Notes under the pieces: generated by a model
The model's input: the letters and a program-made list of their open reading frames with translations, nothing else
Databases searched by the model: none
What the model was told of the DNA's origin: nothing
NCBI GenBank assembly: GCA_017163975.1
Contig: JAFFSR010000306.1
Location: forward strand, 412,001 to 476,000
Reading direction: 5' to 3'
Origin: Anastatus disparis
Taxonomy: Eukaryota; Arthropoda; Insecta; Hymenoptera; Eupelmidae
DNA length: 64,000 bases
Shown here: one piece after another, positions 23,116-35,139 of the stretch
How the letters are laid out: every line of letters begins with the position of its first letter
Numbering within the stretch: the stretch's first letter is position 1
Position numbers and translations under genes: made by a program

Positions 23116-24447
23116 GAGGCGGTCGTGATTATTTTCCGCATGAGGGCGCTGCGGTCAGGTAAGAGAAAAATGTAAAATAATTTTTACACAACGATTTACA
23201 ATTTACTGAAACAATAATATACCTCTAATTTTGTCAATAACTCTAGCCATATATATGTAGAATAATTATTGATGCTAATCTTATTTGAAAAGTCTAAAAT
23301 ATTGTTGTAAAGCGAAAAATGCTGCGCGAATAGAGCCGGCGTGAGCATATGTATTCATCATTCTTTAGTATTACTTTCTCTGTCGCATTAAAAAACAATA
23401 CGCATGTTTACATCGGCTCTATGACACGCAGCATTTTTCGCCTGACAAAAATATTTTAGACTTTTCAATTAAGATTAACATCAATAATTATTCTACATAT
23501 ATCGGTAAATCCACCGTAGTTGAACTTTGCATGTGACTTTTTTTAAGCAATTTTTAAATAATTACTATTCTGTTATATTAAAACGCACATAACTGTATTT
23601 GGCTTTAAATTGTCCGTTTTGAATCTAAGAAATATACTCCACTTTTTCGCAAAGCTACATTGAACGGCACCTTCAAAATTTTTTAAAAAGTATCAAATTT
23701 TTTACGAAATATCACGGTTTTTGCATAAATAGTATAAAAAGAAGTAAAATTTTTAAAGTCTTGATGAATTTTAGATCATGCCGTTCAAGTAATCTTTAAA
23801 AAAACTATAGAACTATTTTCCTAATTAAAAAACAAAAAATCTAAACTTAAGTAGAGTCATGTGCAACATCGAAGAACTCAGTAAATACAATTCAAAGTAT
23901 GTATGTTGTCTTGAAATGAAAATCGCTATTATCAAACCTATTTTAAGTTGCGCGTGACTCTACTTGGGTTTAAACTTTTTGTTTTTGAGTTGAGAAAGTA
24001 GTCTCACAGTTTTTTTGAATATTATTCAAACGGCATGATCTAAAATTCACCAAGACTTCAAAAATTTTACTTTTTTTTATACTATTTATGCAAAAACCGT
24101 GATTTTTTATAAAAAATTTGATACTTTTAAAAAAATTTTGAAGGTTCCGTTCAATGTAGCTTTGCGAAAAAGTGGAGTATATTTCTTATATTCAGAACGG
24201 ATAATTTAAAGCCAAATACAGCTATGTGCGTTTTAATGTAACAGAATAGTAATTGTTTAAAAATTGCTGAAAAAAAGTCACATGCAAAGTTAAAACTACG
24301 GTGGATTTACCCATATATGGCAAGAGTTATTGACAACGTTAAAAGTATATTATTGTCTTAATAAACTGTAAATTCGTGTATGAAAAATATTTTATGTTCT
24401 TCTCTCACCTGCAGCGCCCTCATGTGGCAAATAATCCCGACCGCCTC
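23116..24447. mobile_element. 1.33-kb foldback element, TTAA-flanked
   Basis: Starts GAGGCGGTCGTG and ends with the inverted equivalent CCGACCGCCTC, flanked by TTAA at 23,112-23,115 and 24,448-24,451. The arms pair over almost the whole element and contain, for example, GCCCTCATG, CAATGTAGCTTTGCGAAAAAG and ATGCAAAGTT..ACTACGGTGG. The left arm carries an extra nested hairpin (23,258-23,505) absent from the right arm. No ORF is conserved. Confidence 0.85.
23258..23505. repeat. small hairpin element nested in the foldback left arm
   Basis: Arms GTAGAATAATTATTGATG.. and ..CATCAATAATTATTCTAC surround an inner GCGAAAAATGCTGCG / CGCAGCATTTTTCGC pair. The right arm of the host foldback lacks it, so it inserted later. 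Confidence 0.7.
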
Positions 24448-24451
24448 TTAA

Positions 24452-25169
24452 TAATATTACAGAAAAATTGCTGAAATCTTCGATTAAGATTTCAGAAACA
24501 CTACTAAAATATTGCAGTAAGATTTTTAATATTACATTGTAATTACAAAGATCATTTTTGTATCACAGAAAGATTGCTGAAACGGTAGTGTTGGATTACA
24601 GTGACATTACTATAATCTTTTAGTCATTATTCTGAATATTGCAGAAATATTTCTGAATTATTGCAGAAACCTTTCACATTGTTATAGAAGCAAACATTCA
24701 AAGATTGCAGCAAGATCATAGAAAGGGGACAGCTACGTTGCAATAACATTGTTGTAACTCTCTAAATATAATTTAGTAGAATTCCAATAAAGTCTAGTGA
24801 AATTTCCACTGAATGGTCGAGTGAAAATCGCTTTACTGGAGTTTAGTAAAATTCCGCTGAATAAAATAATAAAATATTTACTGTTTGAATGTCAGTTAAA
24901 ATATCACTGTATTTTAGTGATAAAGTTATTGGATTTTAATGAAAATGTCACCTAATTTCAGTGAAAATGTTACCCAATTTTAGTAAAAATGTGATGGAAT
25001 TTCAGTGAATTTATTACAGGGCAAAAGAATAATTAATAAAGGGAAAATTAATTTTTTCTTTTTAAGTAAAATACAATATTTTGATAATACTTATTTGAAG
25101 TTTTGATTATTATAATAATTTAAGATTCATTTATATGAAATAAATTTTTGTGCTCCTGCACACTTGAGG
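24452..25169. other. AT-rich intergenic DNA
   Basis: No gene seen. At 24,460-25,015 there are loose repeats of ATTGCAGAAA and AATTTCAGTGAAAATGT-like strings, a degraded simple-sequence stretch. Confidence 0.4.
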
Positions 25170-26180
25170 AAGATAGGATGGGAAATCCAAATAGAATAAT
25201 TCAAACTGTAATAAAGATCAATGCAGGCTTCATTCACTGCTCTTTTACTACAAGATTTGGTTCGCCTGAGAATGACGTCTGTAGACAATACTTATCTTTA
25301 AGCGCGTCGAGAACGGTCTGACAAGGAGAGCACCCCAACTCCGGGAAACGGATTTGGCTGAAACTGCAGGATATTATTTTTTGATGAAAAAAAATGAACC
25401 CGGGTTTTTTCTTTCCGTCGAATAGGCCTCCTAGACAAAAATATAGACATTTTTCAAAAATGTGGTGAATAAGAGTCTTTATAAGAACGTAATAACCAGA
25501 GAAATAAGACTCTTACAAAAAATGCATAAAATATAAAATGAAGCATTAATTGAATGCTTTAAGTTAAGCTTTGTTGCATTAAAAAATCTTAAGTAGTTAA
25601 AAAATTACAGGTGATTAAAATATGTTAACGGAATAACGTGAAAAATTGATCATATTTTATATGCTAAAAATATTAAGTAAATACGTGGTAATATTTAATT
25701 AAGAATAACTTTCGAACAAGAAAAGCTTTTTTTATGCAACAAAGCTTAAATTAAAGCATTTAATTCGTGCTTCATTTTACCTTGTATGCATTTTTTTGTA
25801 AGAGTCTTAGTTCTTTGGTTATCTAAGTTCTTATAAAGGCTTTTATTTATCATATTTTTGAAAAATGTCTACATCCTTGTCTAGGGGGCCTATTCGACGA
25901 AAAGAAAAAACACGGGTTCATTTTTTTTCATCAAAAAATCATATCCTGCAGTTTCAGCCAAATCCGTTTCCCGGAGGTGGGGTGCTCTCCTTGTCAGACC
26001 GTTCTCGATGCGCTTAAAGATAAGTATTGTCTACACACGTCATTCTCAGGCAAACCAAATATTGTAGTAAAGGAGCAGAGAATAAAGCCTGCATTTATTA
26101 AGAGGCTCAGTAGCGCCTTGACGGCGAGTTATCTTTTTTACAGTTTGGATTATTCTATCTGGATTACTCATCCGTATCCG
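25170..26180. mobile_element. 1-kb foldback element
   Basis: Arms of about 400 bp pair between 25,170-25,580 and 25,735-26,180. Matching blocks include GGAAACGGATTTGGCTGAAA with its complement, ATGAACCCGGG with CACGGGTTCAT, and CGTCGAATAGGCC with GGCCTATTCGACG. The right arm has an extra 34-38 bp (about 26,099-26,136) not present on the left. The 82-codon frame at 25,977 lies inside an arm and is not a gene. Confidence 0.8.
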
Positions 26181-26724
26181 GGCTTTAATCGTATGAAAAA
26201 TTTCATAAACTTGAAAAATTATTGATTAGTTTGGACTATTAAAAATTGCAAAAATTATATTAACTTAGCAACTATTTATTAATTGTATAAAAAATTCCAT
26301 AAACTTGAAAAATTATATAAGTAAAATTGAGGGACTATTCGGAATGAGGGGTCAAGACAATAAAGAAAGATTTGAAATAATTAAAAAAAAACTAAGTAAC
26401 CTAATATTGTCAACAACAATTTTGATAAAACTTTATAACATACTCGAAGTATTATAAAATTTCACTAAAATGGTTTACGTCAATATCAAGTTACAAAGTT
26501 ATGTTAATTATTTTAAAACTTACTTTTTCGACTTAACCCCTTATTCCGAATAGCCCCTTAATTATAAGTGAGAAAAATTATACATAAGTTCATTTATTGT
26601 ACTATCCTAATCATCGTCACTTTTAGAATCACTTGTGTAATTTTTATTTTTATTAAATAACATGAACATAATTAAAAAGTAAAATAAAATTTTCAAGTAT
26701 AGAACAGCAAGTATTAAGAAGAAA
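26181..26724. other. AT-rich intergenic DNA
   Basis: No gene seen. GGGACTATTCGGAATGAGGGGTC at 26,331 and its near complement at about 26,530-26,560 (CCCTTATTCCGAATAGCCCC) form the ends of a further 230-bp inverted-repeat unit. Confidence 0.4.
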
Positions 26725-27095
26725 CCGAACTATCTGTCTTTGTCTAATAATGTTTTTCATCATTCATATAAATACCATTGGCTGTGACGCGAAAAAACTG
26801 ACAGCCCCCGCTAGATACTAGTATTATAATTAAATTTTATAATAAGAACAAAATAATTTAATCATGTTGTTTTTGAATAATATGAGACCTACCAAAAAAG
26901 ATAGGTTATATTTTAAATTTTCAGTAGATCTCATATTATTCAAAAACCACGTGGTAAAATTATTTTATTCTTATTATAAAATTTATCTATTATACTAGTA
27001 TTTAGCGGGAGCTGCCATTTTTTTAGTGTTACAGCCAATGGTGTTTATATAAATAATGAAAAACACTATTAGACAAGGACAAATAGTTCGGCCTG
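26725..27095. mobile_element. 370-bp foldback element (family F4)
   Basis: Arms 26,725-26,895 and 26,930-27,095 pair closely, e.g. CGAACTATCTGTC.., ATACCATTGGCTGT.. and AATAATATGAGA. A separate fragment of the same end is found at 36,905-37,000, so this is a dispersed family. Non-coding. Confidence 0.8.
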
Positions 27096-27332
27096 CTCTT
27101 AAGAGCAAACGATTTCTGTTGTTACTGCTGCTGCTATCAGCACGTTGATACGTATTTATTTTGAGATTTATTTTCAAAGATATGTGACTTATTAGTTGTT
27201 GACAATAAGAGTTTTGTTTTTCTTTCTTTTTCTCTATCGTTACTGTAGTCATTAATGTATGTGGCGCTTGCGTATCTGCATCGGTACTTTTTATGTAACT
27301 TGAATGTTTGGGGCTTGGACCTCTTCGACCTT

Positions 27333-27430
27333 TTCACGATGATTATGGCGGAGGAGGAAGGATTATGGCCGAGGAGCGAATGATCATAGTCAAGGAACGA
27401 GTGATTATAGTCGAGGAGCGGTCCTCCAAA
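27333..27430 (+). repeat. short tandem repeat, about 24-bp unit
   Basis: Four imperfect units built on GATTATGGCCGAGGAGCGA / GATTATAGTCGAGGAGCG. Confidence 0.65.
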
Positions 27431-27549
27431 AAATCAATCCTTTTACATGTTTAGCGTGCTCTTCTACGTTGAGGCTCGGTTACGGACACCCGAACCGAAA
27501 AGTTATTTAAATGCGAGTGACATTTTAATACATTTTTTTATATTATATA

Positions 27550-27925
27550 GGTATAACTAATTACATTAAAATTATTTGCAATCAATTACATTACAATAAT
27601 TCTTTTCAAATACATTACCCTCATTTATTAAGTTAGTTTTACATAATTGTTACTACAGTTCAATTTTCATTACTTACGCAATCGATTATACGTACTTACA
27701 TACATAACTATTTGTCCTTTTACAATTGCTCGCGCAATTAATATACATATTTTATAACTATTTGTACTTTATTTAATGATTGCTCGCGCTATTAATATAC
27801 ATTCCTGCATACTTATTTTTACTTTTCAGTTAATATTTGCGTAATTAATATTACATATTTATTACTTTGTACTTACCATTGCTCGCGTAATTAACAACAC
27901 ATCCGTAACGATATTCTATTATCTT
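27550..27925. repeat. degenerate tandem repeat, about 60-bp unit
   Basis: TTGCTCGCGCAATTAATATACAT-like blocks recur at about 27,727, 27,779, 27,837 and 27,880 with TAACTATTTGTACTTT between them. The units are imperfect and end next to the F-box/LRR-like pseudogene. Confidence 0.6.
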
Positions 27926-27934
27926 CTCACATAT

Positions 27935-29740
27935 TTACACACTATCATTCTTATAAACTATATGTTCATTGTTATTGTTAGTGTGCAGTGTCGCACCTAA
28001 CTTTTTTGGCGCAGTACGCAACGGAGCGTTTACATCAATTTTACAATCAGTAGTTTCCAAATCAAATGTAAGCACATTTCTTATCACTCTCATTGCAAAA
28101 TTAACATTAAAACTCCTATTTTTCTTATTATTCTTGCCATAATAGCTGTTTATTTTGACAACCTCCACGCCTACATTGTTCAGCGAATTCACTGTCTTTT
28201 GCATACCAGGGTGGTATGACATTTCCAGAGCAATCAAAGCACGATGTTCCATAAAATTGAAATATTCCTTCATAGATTCGAGACCTTTAATATAAAGACA
28301 TTGGAGTAACTTGGCCTAGTTTAGTACCTCCTGTATGCTTTGTGTAACCATCTTGTTGTTTTTGATGTTAATATCCTTCAAGCAGAAGGTGTCAGAAAGC
28401 ACAGGGCTGTGTACGAAATCTAACTCCTTTACTACATCTCTAGGGTAACTAAAGTTAAACACTTCCTATACATTATTGCCGTTGAACACAGTCTTTAAAA
28501 TCCTCCAGGTGTGCATATCGTGATCTGCACTATTAACATTACAAAGGTAAAGTTCCTTAAGCATTGCATTGGCTTCTAAGAACTTATATAAATGTGCTAT
28601 AATTAGTATCTCACAGCTATCCAAATTCAGGATTCTTAAGCTGTTGAACCTATCATCCTTAAGGAACCCTAGCCTTACGTAATCACACCTTACAAACTCT
28701 GCCTCTTCCTGCAGCTCCATACGTATATCAGTGTTGAAGGAAGATTTGATCTTTGATACTTTTAGTCTCTTTGTGACGAATCCGTTGGACAGCTCTACCA
28801 GGATTTTTTTTTATATGGTTGCGTCGGTGAAATCAACACATTCCATCTCTACTTTTGGCTCCGTGCCTTCTCTCTGAATCCTAAACAACTTCCTAATAAT
28901 GGAAACTTTTATTTCCCACCTGCTTCCTTGTGTGACGATGCTTAAAAGCTTAAATTATCTAGAATCCTCAAACAGCCTATTCAGTCCTCTCTCTCCTTTA
29001 TACCTTCGATGGTACATGTACAATTCGATCATCCCTAGATTGTAGCACACCTTTCATATATCCTTCAGTGTCAACAAAAAATTACATACACTCCTGAAGT
29101 CCAAAAAACTAATGATTTGTCAAGTAATGGTTGAATCATGTAGAGCTATAACAGAAAGGGGTTGAGTTCGCCTTCATTATATAAGGCTCGATCGGCTTCA
29201 TCTTGACTGGTGCTAGTAAGAGCTCGCTGATGAGGCTGCACGTTAATACAATACTCCTTTCCATCTTTTAAATAATGATAACTCTTCCTTAACAATGCAT
29301 CACACTGCATTTTAACTGATGAAGCTAAAAACAGGGAAGAAACCTCGGCGCAGGTCTTCTTTTCATCGATTAAAATTTTTTTTATAATAAAATCTTCCTG
29401 ACCACAGGACCTCAATGACTCCTCTAAACTCTTTCGTCTTGGGTTGATGGGCATGTCATATATAAACAAATCCTTAACAGGCTCATTGTGATGTGAGATG
29501 ACGGGCTTTTTGAATTCATACTCCTGCCTGTTGTTCACGATGTTCTTTGCTTCAGCCCGATCTACAGCATTGGTTCTGGCCATGCATTGCGCCCTATATA
29601 CTGGGATGAAGTCCCAAAGATAGATTTCGGCTAGTCTATAGTTCGCTTTAAGGGTCAGGTCCTGGGTCCCTTGTATTTTATTTAATAAGCCTATTGCCAA
29701 ATCATCAAGAAACTGTATTTTTTTATTAGGCTAAGTGGAA
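27935..29740 (-). pseudogene. broken F-box/leucine-rich-repeat-like gene
   Basis: Three collinear open pieces on the minus strand (29,740-29,146, 28,720-28,466 and 28,273-27,935) plus stop-interrupted sequence between them read as one decayed protein of roughly 580 residues. The N-terminal piece is charged and has no motif I recognise. At about 29,115-29,030 the frame reads QIISFLDFRSVCNFLLTLKD, which has the look of an F-box. At 28,650-28,530 there is LRILNLDSCE and LKELYLCNV, leucine-rich repeats. F-box/LRR proteins recruit substrates to SCF ubiquitin ligases. Two TGA and two TAA codons lie between 29,145 and 28,720, with one frame change. A possible splice acceptor (CTTAG) precedes the first piece. 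Family assignment is moderate. Confidence 0.5.
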
Positions 29741-29835
29741 TCTCTTATAAGATTCGAGAATCGAGTAGAGCTCAGTCAGCTTCACCTATTTTCAACAAAA
29801 AAAAAATATATATATTAGTACAATAGTTGTCTTAA

Positions 29836-30216
29836 GAGGAGGTCACGTATCTCTGTCCTTTTCTAATCAATGAATTGAGTTTTTTACAGAAACTAATAAC
29901 TTTAGCAAAAAATAAAGAGAAAGCCTCATCTCGTAATAAAAAAAGCAATATTTTCTCTGATAAGAAAGAATTAATTTTATTGCTTCGTTTTCAAGAAAAC
30001 CTTGAAAAACTTAAATCATAGAGGTTAGGGTGGACAATTTGGTTTTTCAAGGTTTTCTTTAGAACGAAGCAATAAAATTAATTTTTTGTTATTAAAGAAA
30101 ATATTGCTTTTTTTGATACACGATGCGGCTTTCTCTTCATTTTTTGATATATTTATACGTTTTTGTAAAAAAATCATTTCTTTGATTAGAAAAGGACAGA
30201 GATACGTGACCTCCTC
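29836..30216. mobile_element. 381-bp TTAA foldback MITE (family F5), copy 1
   Basis: Starts GAGGAGGTCACGTATCTC and ends with its exact complement, flanked by TTAA (29,832-29,835 and 30,217-30,220). Arms pair over nearly the full length around a TAGAGGTTAGGGTGGACAA centre. A second 381-bp copy lies at 62,030-62,410. Confidence 0.9.
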
Positions 30217-30534
30217 TTAACAATTTTTTCTTAAATCTATTTATATAATTGAAGTAAGAAACTGTACAAAACCTAACTTTTTTACAGGCTTTTTTTATTA
30301 CACGCTTTTATTAAGCTTGCTTTCACGTATGTCTGTCTGTCTCTAATCAAATCTTGCACACTCGATTTGAGGCACTTTTTATTGATGAAAATTTCTGAAA
30401 TTTTACACAGACCTTGGTCTCCGATGACAATGCAATAATCTGTTGTCAGGTCGTCGATGACGAGTATGCAAAGTCATCTCCGAGGAAGTTTAAGTGGGGA
30501 GGCTTTGGGTCGAGGTGAGTTGATAGAATGTTGT
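30217..30534. other. intergenic DNA
   Basis: No gene recognised. 30,330-30,500 is less AT-rich (CTGTCTGTCTCTAATC, GGTCGTCGATGACG) but no frame is convincing. Confidence 0.4.
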
Positions 30535-30755
30535 TGAGTTGATAGTTGTAAAAAATGCATAGGGGATAAGGTAATGTATAGGATATAGGGGAATGTATAG
30601 GAATAGGGGAATGTATAGGGTATAGGGGGAATATTGAGGATAGGAAATCATAGTGGATAGAAGAATATACAGGGGAAATGGGGATCTATGTGGGATATGT
30701 GAATATATAGGGGATAGGGGAACGTATAGGGGATAGGGGAATGTATAGAAGATAC
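30535..30755 (+). repeat. G-rich minisatellite
   Basis: Tandem units built on ATAGGGGAATGTATAGGGG, 12-25 bp each, 9 or more copies. The plus strand carries many GGGG runs. Confidence 0.8.
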
Positions 30756-30875
30756 AATTAAATACAAGCTTTTAAAAAAATTACTCATAGAAAATTCAAT
30801 TTTAACTAAAAAGAAGAAAAAAAAATTAAAAAAAAAAACACTTTAAAAACACACTAGTTTAAAAAAAAAAGTGAG

Positions 30876-30955
30876 AGGTACCTGGACAGGATTCGAACCC
30901 AAGCTCACCGCGTTGAAGGCAAGAGCTCTATCCGTTACACCATTACGCTTCTGAT
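30876..30955 (-). ncRNA. tRNA-like sequence with A and B boxes
   Basis: On the minus strand an A box TAATGGTGTAACGG (30,932-30,945) and a near-consensus B box GGGTTCGAATCC (30,889-30,900) are correctly spaced. A TTTTTTTTTT run follows on that strand at 30,861-30,870. I cannot draw a convincing acceptor stem, so it may be a tRNA-derived SINE or pseudogene rather than a functional tRNA. Confidence 0.5.
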
Positions 30956-31037
30956 ACGTAACTTGGAAGTACGAAGGATTCTGAATTCAGGCTTGACTAA
31001 AGTGCCTGTATTCATCCTTCGTACTTCCGAGTTATGT
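30955..31037. repeat. hairpin next to the tRNA-like sequence
   Basis: ACTTGGAAGTACGAAGGAT and ATCCTTCGTACTTCCGAGT pair around a 40-bp loop that itself contains TTCAGGC / GCCTGTA. Confidence 0.7.
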
Positions 31038-31104
31038 ATATAAGTAATACACACCCTCTTATTGAAAAAAACGTATTTTTCACACGTGTTGTTTACATTT
31101 AAAA

Positions 31105-31480
31105 TTTGTGTTTTTTCTTGTATTTTTTTCACGTGTTCTAACGTATTTTTATTACAACTTTTCAAAGATCAAAGAGTTTCTACGACCCAACTAAGAGTGT
31201 CTGGCCTCATACATATGATGTGTCTTCGAAATTCGTATAAGGGATGACAAAACTTAGAGAAACGCCACCGAGTGATTTAAAATCGCTATTGATGATTGAT
31301 TATATCAGTTCGACTTTAAGTCACTAGGTAGCGTTTTTCTAAGTTCTGTTATTTTTCACACGAATTTCAAAGATGCAGATATATAAGGCTAGACAGTAGA
31401 AGCTTTTTGATCTTCGAAGTGCTGTAAAAAAAATACGTAAAAAGATACATGAAAAAACACGAAAACGGTATCCTGGGTTA
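31105..31480. repeat. inverted-repeat element, about 375 bp
   Basis: Arms 31,105-31,278 and 31,305-31,480 share GTGTTTTTTC.., CTTCGAAATTCGT-like, AAACTTAGA and GTGATTTAAA blocks in inverted order. Non-coding. Confidence 0.65.
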
Positions 31481-31639
31481 AGATAGGCAAAATGCCCTTA
31501 ATTTTTTTTCACTCCTGAATAAGAAAAAGCATTTGTTTACACACAGAATGGAGAGTCAGGGTGGTCCGCGGGCCCAAATAATTTTTTCCCTAGCCAAGAC
31601 AACCCCAAAAGCCTAATTTTTTATTTTATATCTCGCATT

Positions 31640-34430
31640 GTAATTTACGAAACGACTTAAAAATTCGTATGAGTATAGTCAATCTCACTATTTTTGAGTG
31701 TATTTGTTTGCTCAGTAATCAGAGATTAACATAACCTCGAAAAACATTATTCAATATTTACATTGCAATTTTGACCATGTAGATAAAAGACAACATGATT
31801 CTTTCTTATTTTATCTTATAAAGTAGAAAAATGGATTTGATTTGAAAAGCGGATTTGATGCTATTGGCTCGCCATATTGAAAAATGAGAAAAATCGTTTT
31901 TTCGCTGACTTAAGCACTAAAATACAGCATTTTTTTTCTTGCATTCTATGTTTGTTTATCACATCATAGCTTCCTAACGCTACTTCCGGTTCTGATCCAA
32001 CATAGCTCATTGTATTTCTTATTACACCGGAAGTGTCACAGGCCAGATGAAACCGGAAAGTCACTTTAGTTTTTAACAATAACTTTATACCAGCTGTCCC
32101 CAACGCCATTTAGTAAAACTATCTTTCTTTCGTAATATTTGTAATGCTAAACTGAAACGTTGAAACGATCAAATCAACATAAATTTTTATTATGCTAATA
32201 TTCATTTAATAACACAATACTGCTAATTCCCAACTCCCATTGGTTGAATTATCTATACTTAATTTTATCATTTTTTTAATTAGATTTTATCCATTTTTTC
32301 CTAGAAATCTCATGAGGTATAGCTGGTTTAGCCAGTGGAAGTAGAGAATTAGTAGTATCAATTTTTCTATAAATTCTCATGGAGTGTAGGTAGTTCTGCT
32401 AATGGAAGTACAGAATTATTGATATTGGATTATTTTTCAGAAGGGAAATTAAATTTTTAGGATACACTGAAAAGGCGATGGTAGAACGATTGTGTCAAAA
32501 AACATAACCATTCACATTAAAAAAGCTGATGCGCTATACTCTGAATTGGCGTAAAAAGTTTTTCAGTTTTGGTAGAATTTTTGTACCACAACGTAAAGCT
32601 GTTGCGCCAACATAAAGCACACTAGCATATCGTATGTGATAGAATAGCCGTCATCACGAGTGCTTTATATCAATATTTTGATGGATATTTAAATTAATAT
32701 TCAAAAGCGATGCTTTTCTGTAACGTAAAAAAACTTAATTTTATATTTTACTAGTTATTAATTCATTATTACATTTACAATAACAATTTTCACGTATATA
32801 AACTTAGCATAACCTAATTAATTCTATTATAAACATTGATAGCAATTAAAGTATCCGTTATGTCTGTCATTCAATTTAGAAACAATTTTTTTACCAAATT
32901 TGTAGATTGGTTACGGTTTAAGAAGGAGAACCAGTTCAATTAAATAAGAGCAACAAATATTTCATCGCCCTTTCAGTGTCAAATTCCTCTCATATCTACG
33001 ATGTTGGAATAGTGAATAATGTTCGTCTCTGGAGTCTGCAACATAGTAGATAATACACCTTAAACTTTACCTCATAATACAATGTTTTTTTTATTCATTT
33101 GAAGCTGGTTAAACCAGTTGGCTTATATTAGCTATCTTAAAGCATTATATACATTAAATAATATACAGTTACTTTTTATAATCGAATGTACACTTGGCGG
33201 AAAGTATATTTTTCCGAATGTTTACCTCAAATGGCAGCGCTGCATATTTTACCACAGACATAAGAAAACTTCGAATTATGCATTGAGTTTCGAATCATGA
33301 TTATTTTGTTTTTTCTTATAGGTTATTCATGTAAAATTCAAATGATAACAATTTAAATTTTATTGCTTATATAATTTAAATTTACAATATTAGATTCTAT
33401 ATGATTATTGAACTAAGAAATAAAAATTTTATTTAATAAAATTTAATTCGGATAATGAAAAAAGAAAGTAATATTGTTTGTTTACTAAAATTAGTTCATT
33501 AATTAATAAGTAATGATGATGCGAAATTTCCTCTATGATTTGGAATTGTCTTATGCCTGTGGTAAAATATACGATCCTGCCATTTGAGGTACACATTCGG
33601 AAAAATATCCTTTCCGCCAAGTGTACATAAGAGCGTTTTGTACAGTAAAAGAGAGTGTGATTCACAATTATAATGATTGGAGCGTATTCTACTTATGGTG
33701 ACAATGGATTGCCTGAATAATATTTTTTCAACATGGCAGGGTGTAAAATATTACGAAAAAAAATTGCCAAATATTACGAAATATTACCAAATGTTATGGA
33801 AGAAAGATAGTTTTACTAATTGGAGTTGGGGATAGCTGGTATTAAGTTATTGTTTAGAAGTAAAGTGCTCTTCTGGTTTTTACTGACTTACGACACTCTG
33901 GTATAGAAAAAAATACAATGAGCGAGGTTGGAACAGAATTGGAAGTGGCGTTAGGAAGCTATGATGTGACAAACAAACAAACACATATACATACATGCAT
34001 GCATACATGCATATCCAGGACGTATTATTCCCTGTTCTACAAGATAAGCAAATTAAATTTTGTGCTCGTGTTCATCTAAGTAATTAAAATTATATTTTGA
34101 GGAGCAAGTATTTCTTTTAGATTATGTTGGGCTATAAATTAAAAGAAAAAAATTCTACTAAAATGTAATGACATAATATGTTGTTGAGTGTTGTTTCTGG
34201 TCATTAGAACGCAAGAACAAAAAACAAAATGTTGTATTTAAGTGCTTAAATCAGCGAAAAAACGGTTTTTCTCATTTTCTTACATGGCACACCAGTAAAA
34301 TCAAATTCACGAGGAAATATAAAATTTGTATTTTTTTCCGCTCTATAGGATAAAATAAAGAAAATTCAGGTTGCCATTTATCTACATGGTAAAAATTACA
34401 TTTTCAATATTAAATAATGTTTTTTGAATG
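31640..34430. mobile_element. large foldback with long arms, about 2.8 kb, with nested repeats
   Basis: The left arm 31,640-32,150 is the inverted counterpart of 33,750-34,430. Matching blocks are GAAAGATAGTTTTACTAA, CATAGCTTCCTAACGC, GCGAAAAAACG and ATCTACATGGT. The right arm is interrupted by about 220 bp (33,980-34,205) that include an ACAT/GCAT microsatellite. The frame at 31,861-32,109 lies in the left arm and is not a gene. The central part contains another inverted pair (next entry) and a short tandem duplication at 32,310-32,440. Confidence 0.7.
33185..33645. repeat. inner inverted repeat within the 2.8-kb foldback
   Basis: GTACACTTGGCGGAAAG..TTTTTCCGAATGT at 33,188 and the complement ACATTCGGAAAAATAT..CTTTCCGCCAAGTGTAC at 33,591-33,627, with CATTTGAGG and TACCACAG flanks also paired. 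The frames at 33,118 and 33,429 are shadows of these arms. Confidence 0.75.
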
Positions 34431-34439
34431 AAAAAAAAA

Positions 34440-35130
34440 AGAAAAATCAAAATTATTTTCAAAATTGTTAAAATTCTATAAAATTGTAACTATGCTAGAA
34501 AATTTGTTTTCCTAAGCTTGGTTTTTTCAGACAGTAACGAATAAATTGTATACAAATTTTGGAGCAAATCTATCGAATGGTTTACAAAGAATGAAAAAAA
34601 ATGAAAACTCAAAATTTTTTTCATAATTTTCAAAATTTTCTAAAGTTAAAACTGCGTTGAAAAAATTAGTTTTCAAAAGTTTTCTTAGATTCAGTAGCTG
34701 CAAATGATTTTGATACAAATTTTAATGTAAATCTATCGAATATTTAACGTGAAATACAAAAAAAAATTAGATATTGAATTTAAAAAAATTGTTTTTAATT
34801 ACTCTGAAATTAAAATTACACTAAGAACACTAATTTTCAATAGCTTTTCCCCCGGTTAGACCAAAATTAAATTGTATGCAAAACTGGGAGCAAATCCATA
34901 AAGTAGTTTTCGAGATTTAATTGGCATAATATATAAAAAAATTTGTTTCAAAATTTTCAAAATGCTCTAAAATTAAAGTGCGCTAAGAAAATCAGTCTTC
35001 AAAAGCTTTTGTTAGAATTTTTGGCAGTCACAAAGAATTTCTATGCAGATTTTCAAGCAAATTCATCGAGTAGTTTGAATAAAATACAAAATAGATGAAA
35101 AATAAAAAAAAGTTTATTTTATTTTCAAAT
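34440..35130. repeat. 163-bp tandem array
   Basis: About four degenerate units. The landmark GCAAATCTATCGAAT or a variant recurs at about 34,563, 34,727, 34,890 and 35,050, giving a period near 163 bp. CTAAAATTAAA and AGCTTTTGTTAGA-like blocks recur between them. Confidence 0.75.
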
Positions 35131-35139
35131 AGCTCTAAA

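Noticed and set aside
25977..26225. 82-codon frame as a gene
   Set aside because: It lies entirely in the right arm of the foldback at 25,170-26,180 and its mirror image in the left arm is not open.
27550..27925. CRISPR-like array
   Set aside because: The repeats are degenerate, AT-rich and without constant spacers, in a eukaryotic context; an ordinary decayed tandem repeat.
31861..32109. 82-codon minus-strand frame
   Set aside because: It is part of the left arm of the 2.8-kb foldback; the mirrored sequence on the right is disrupted.
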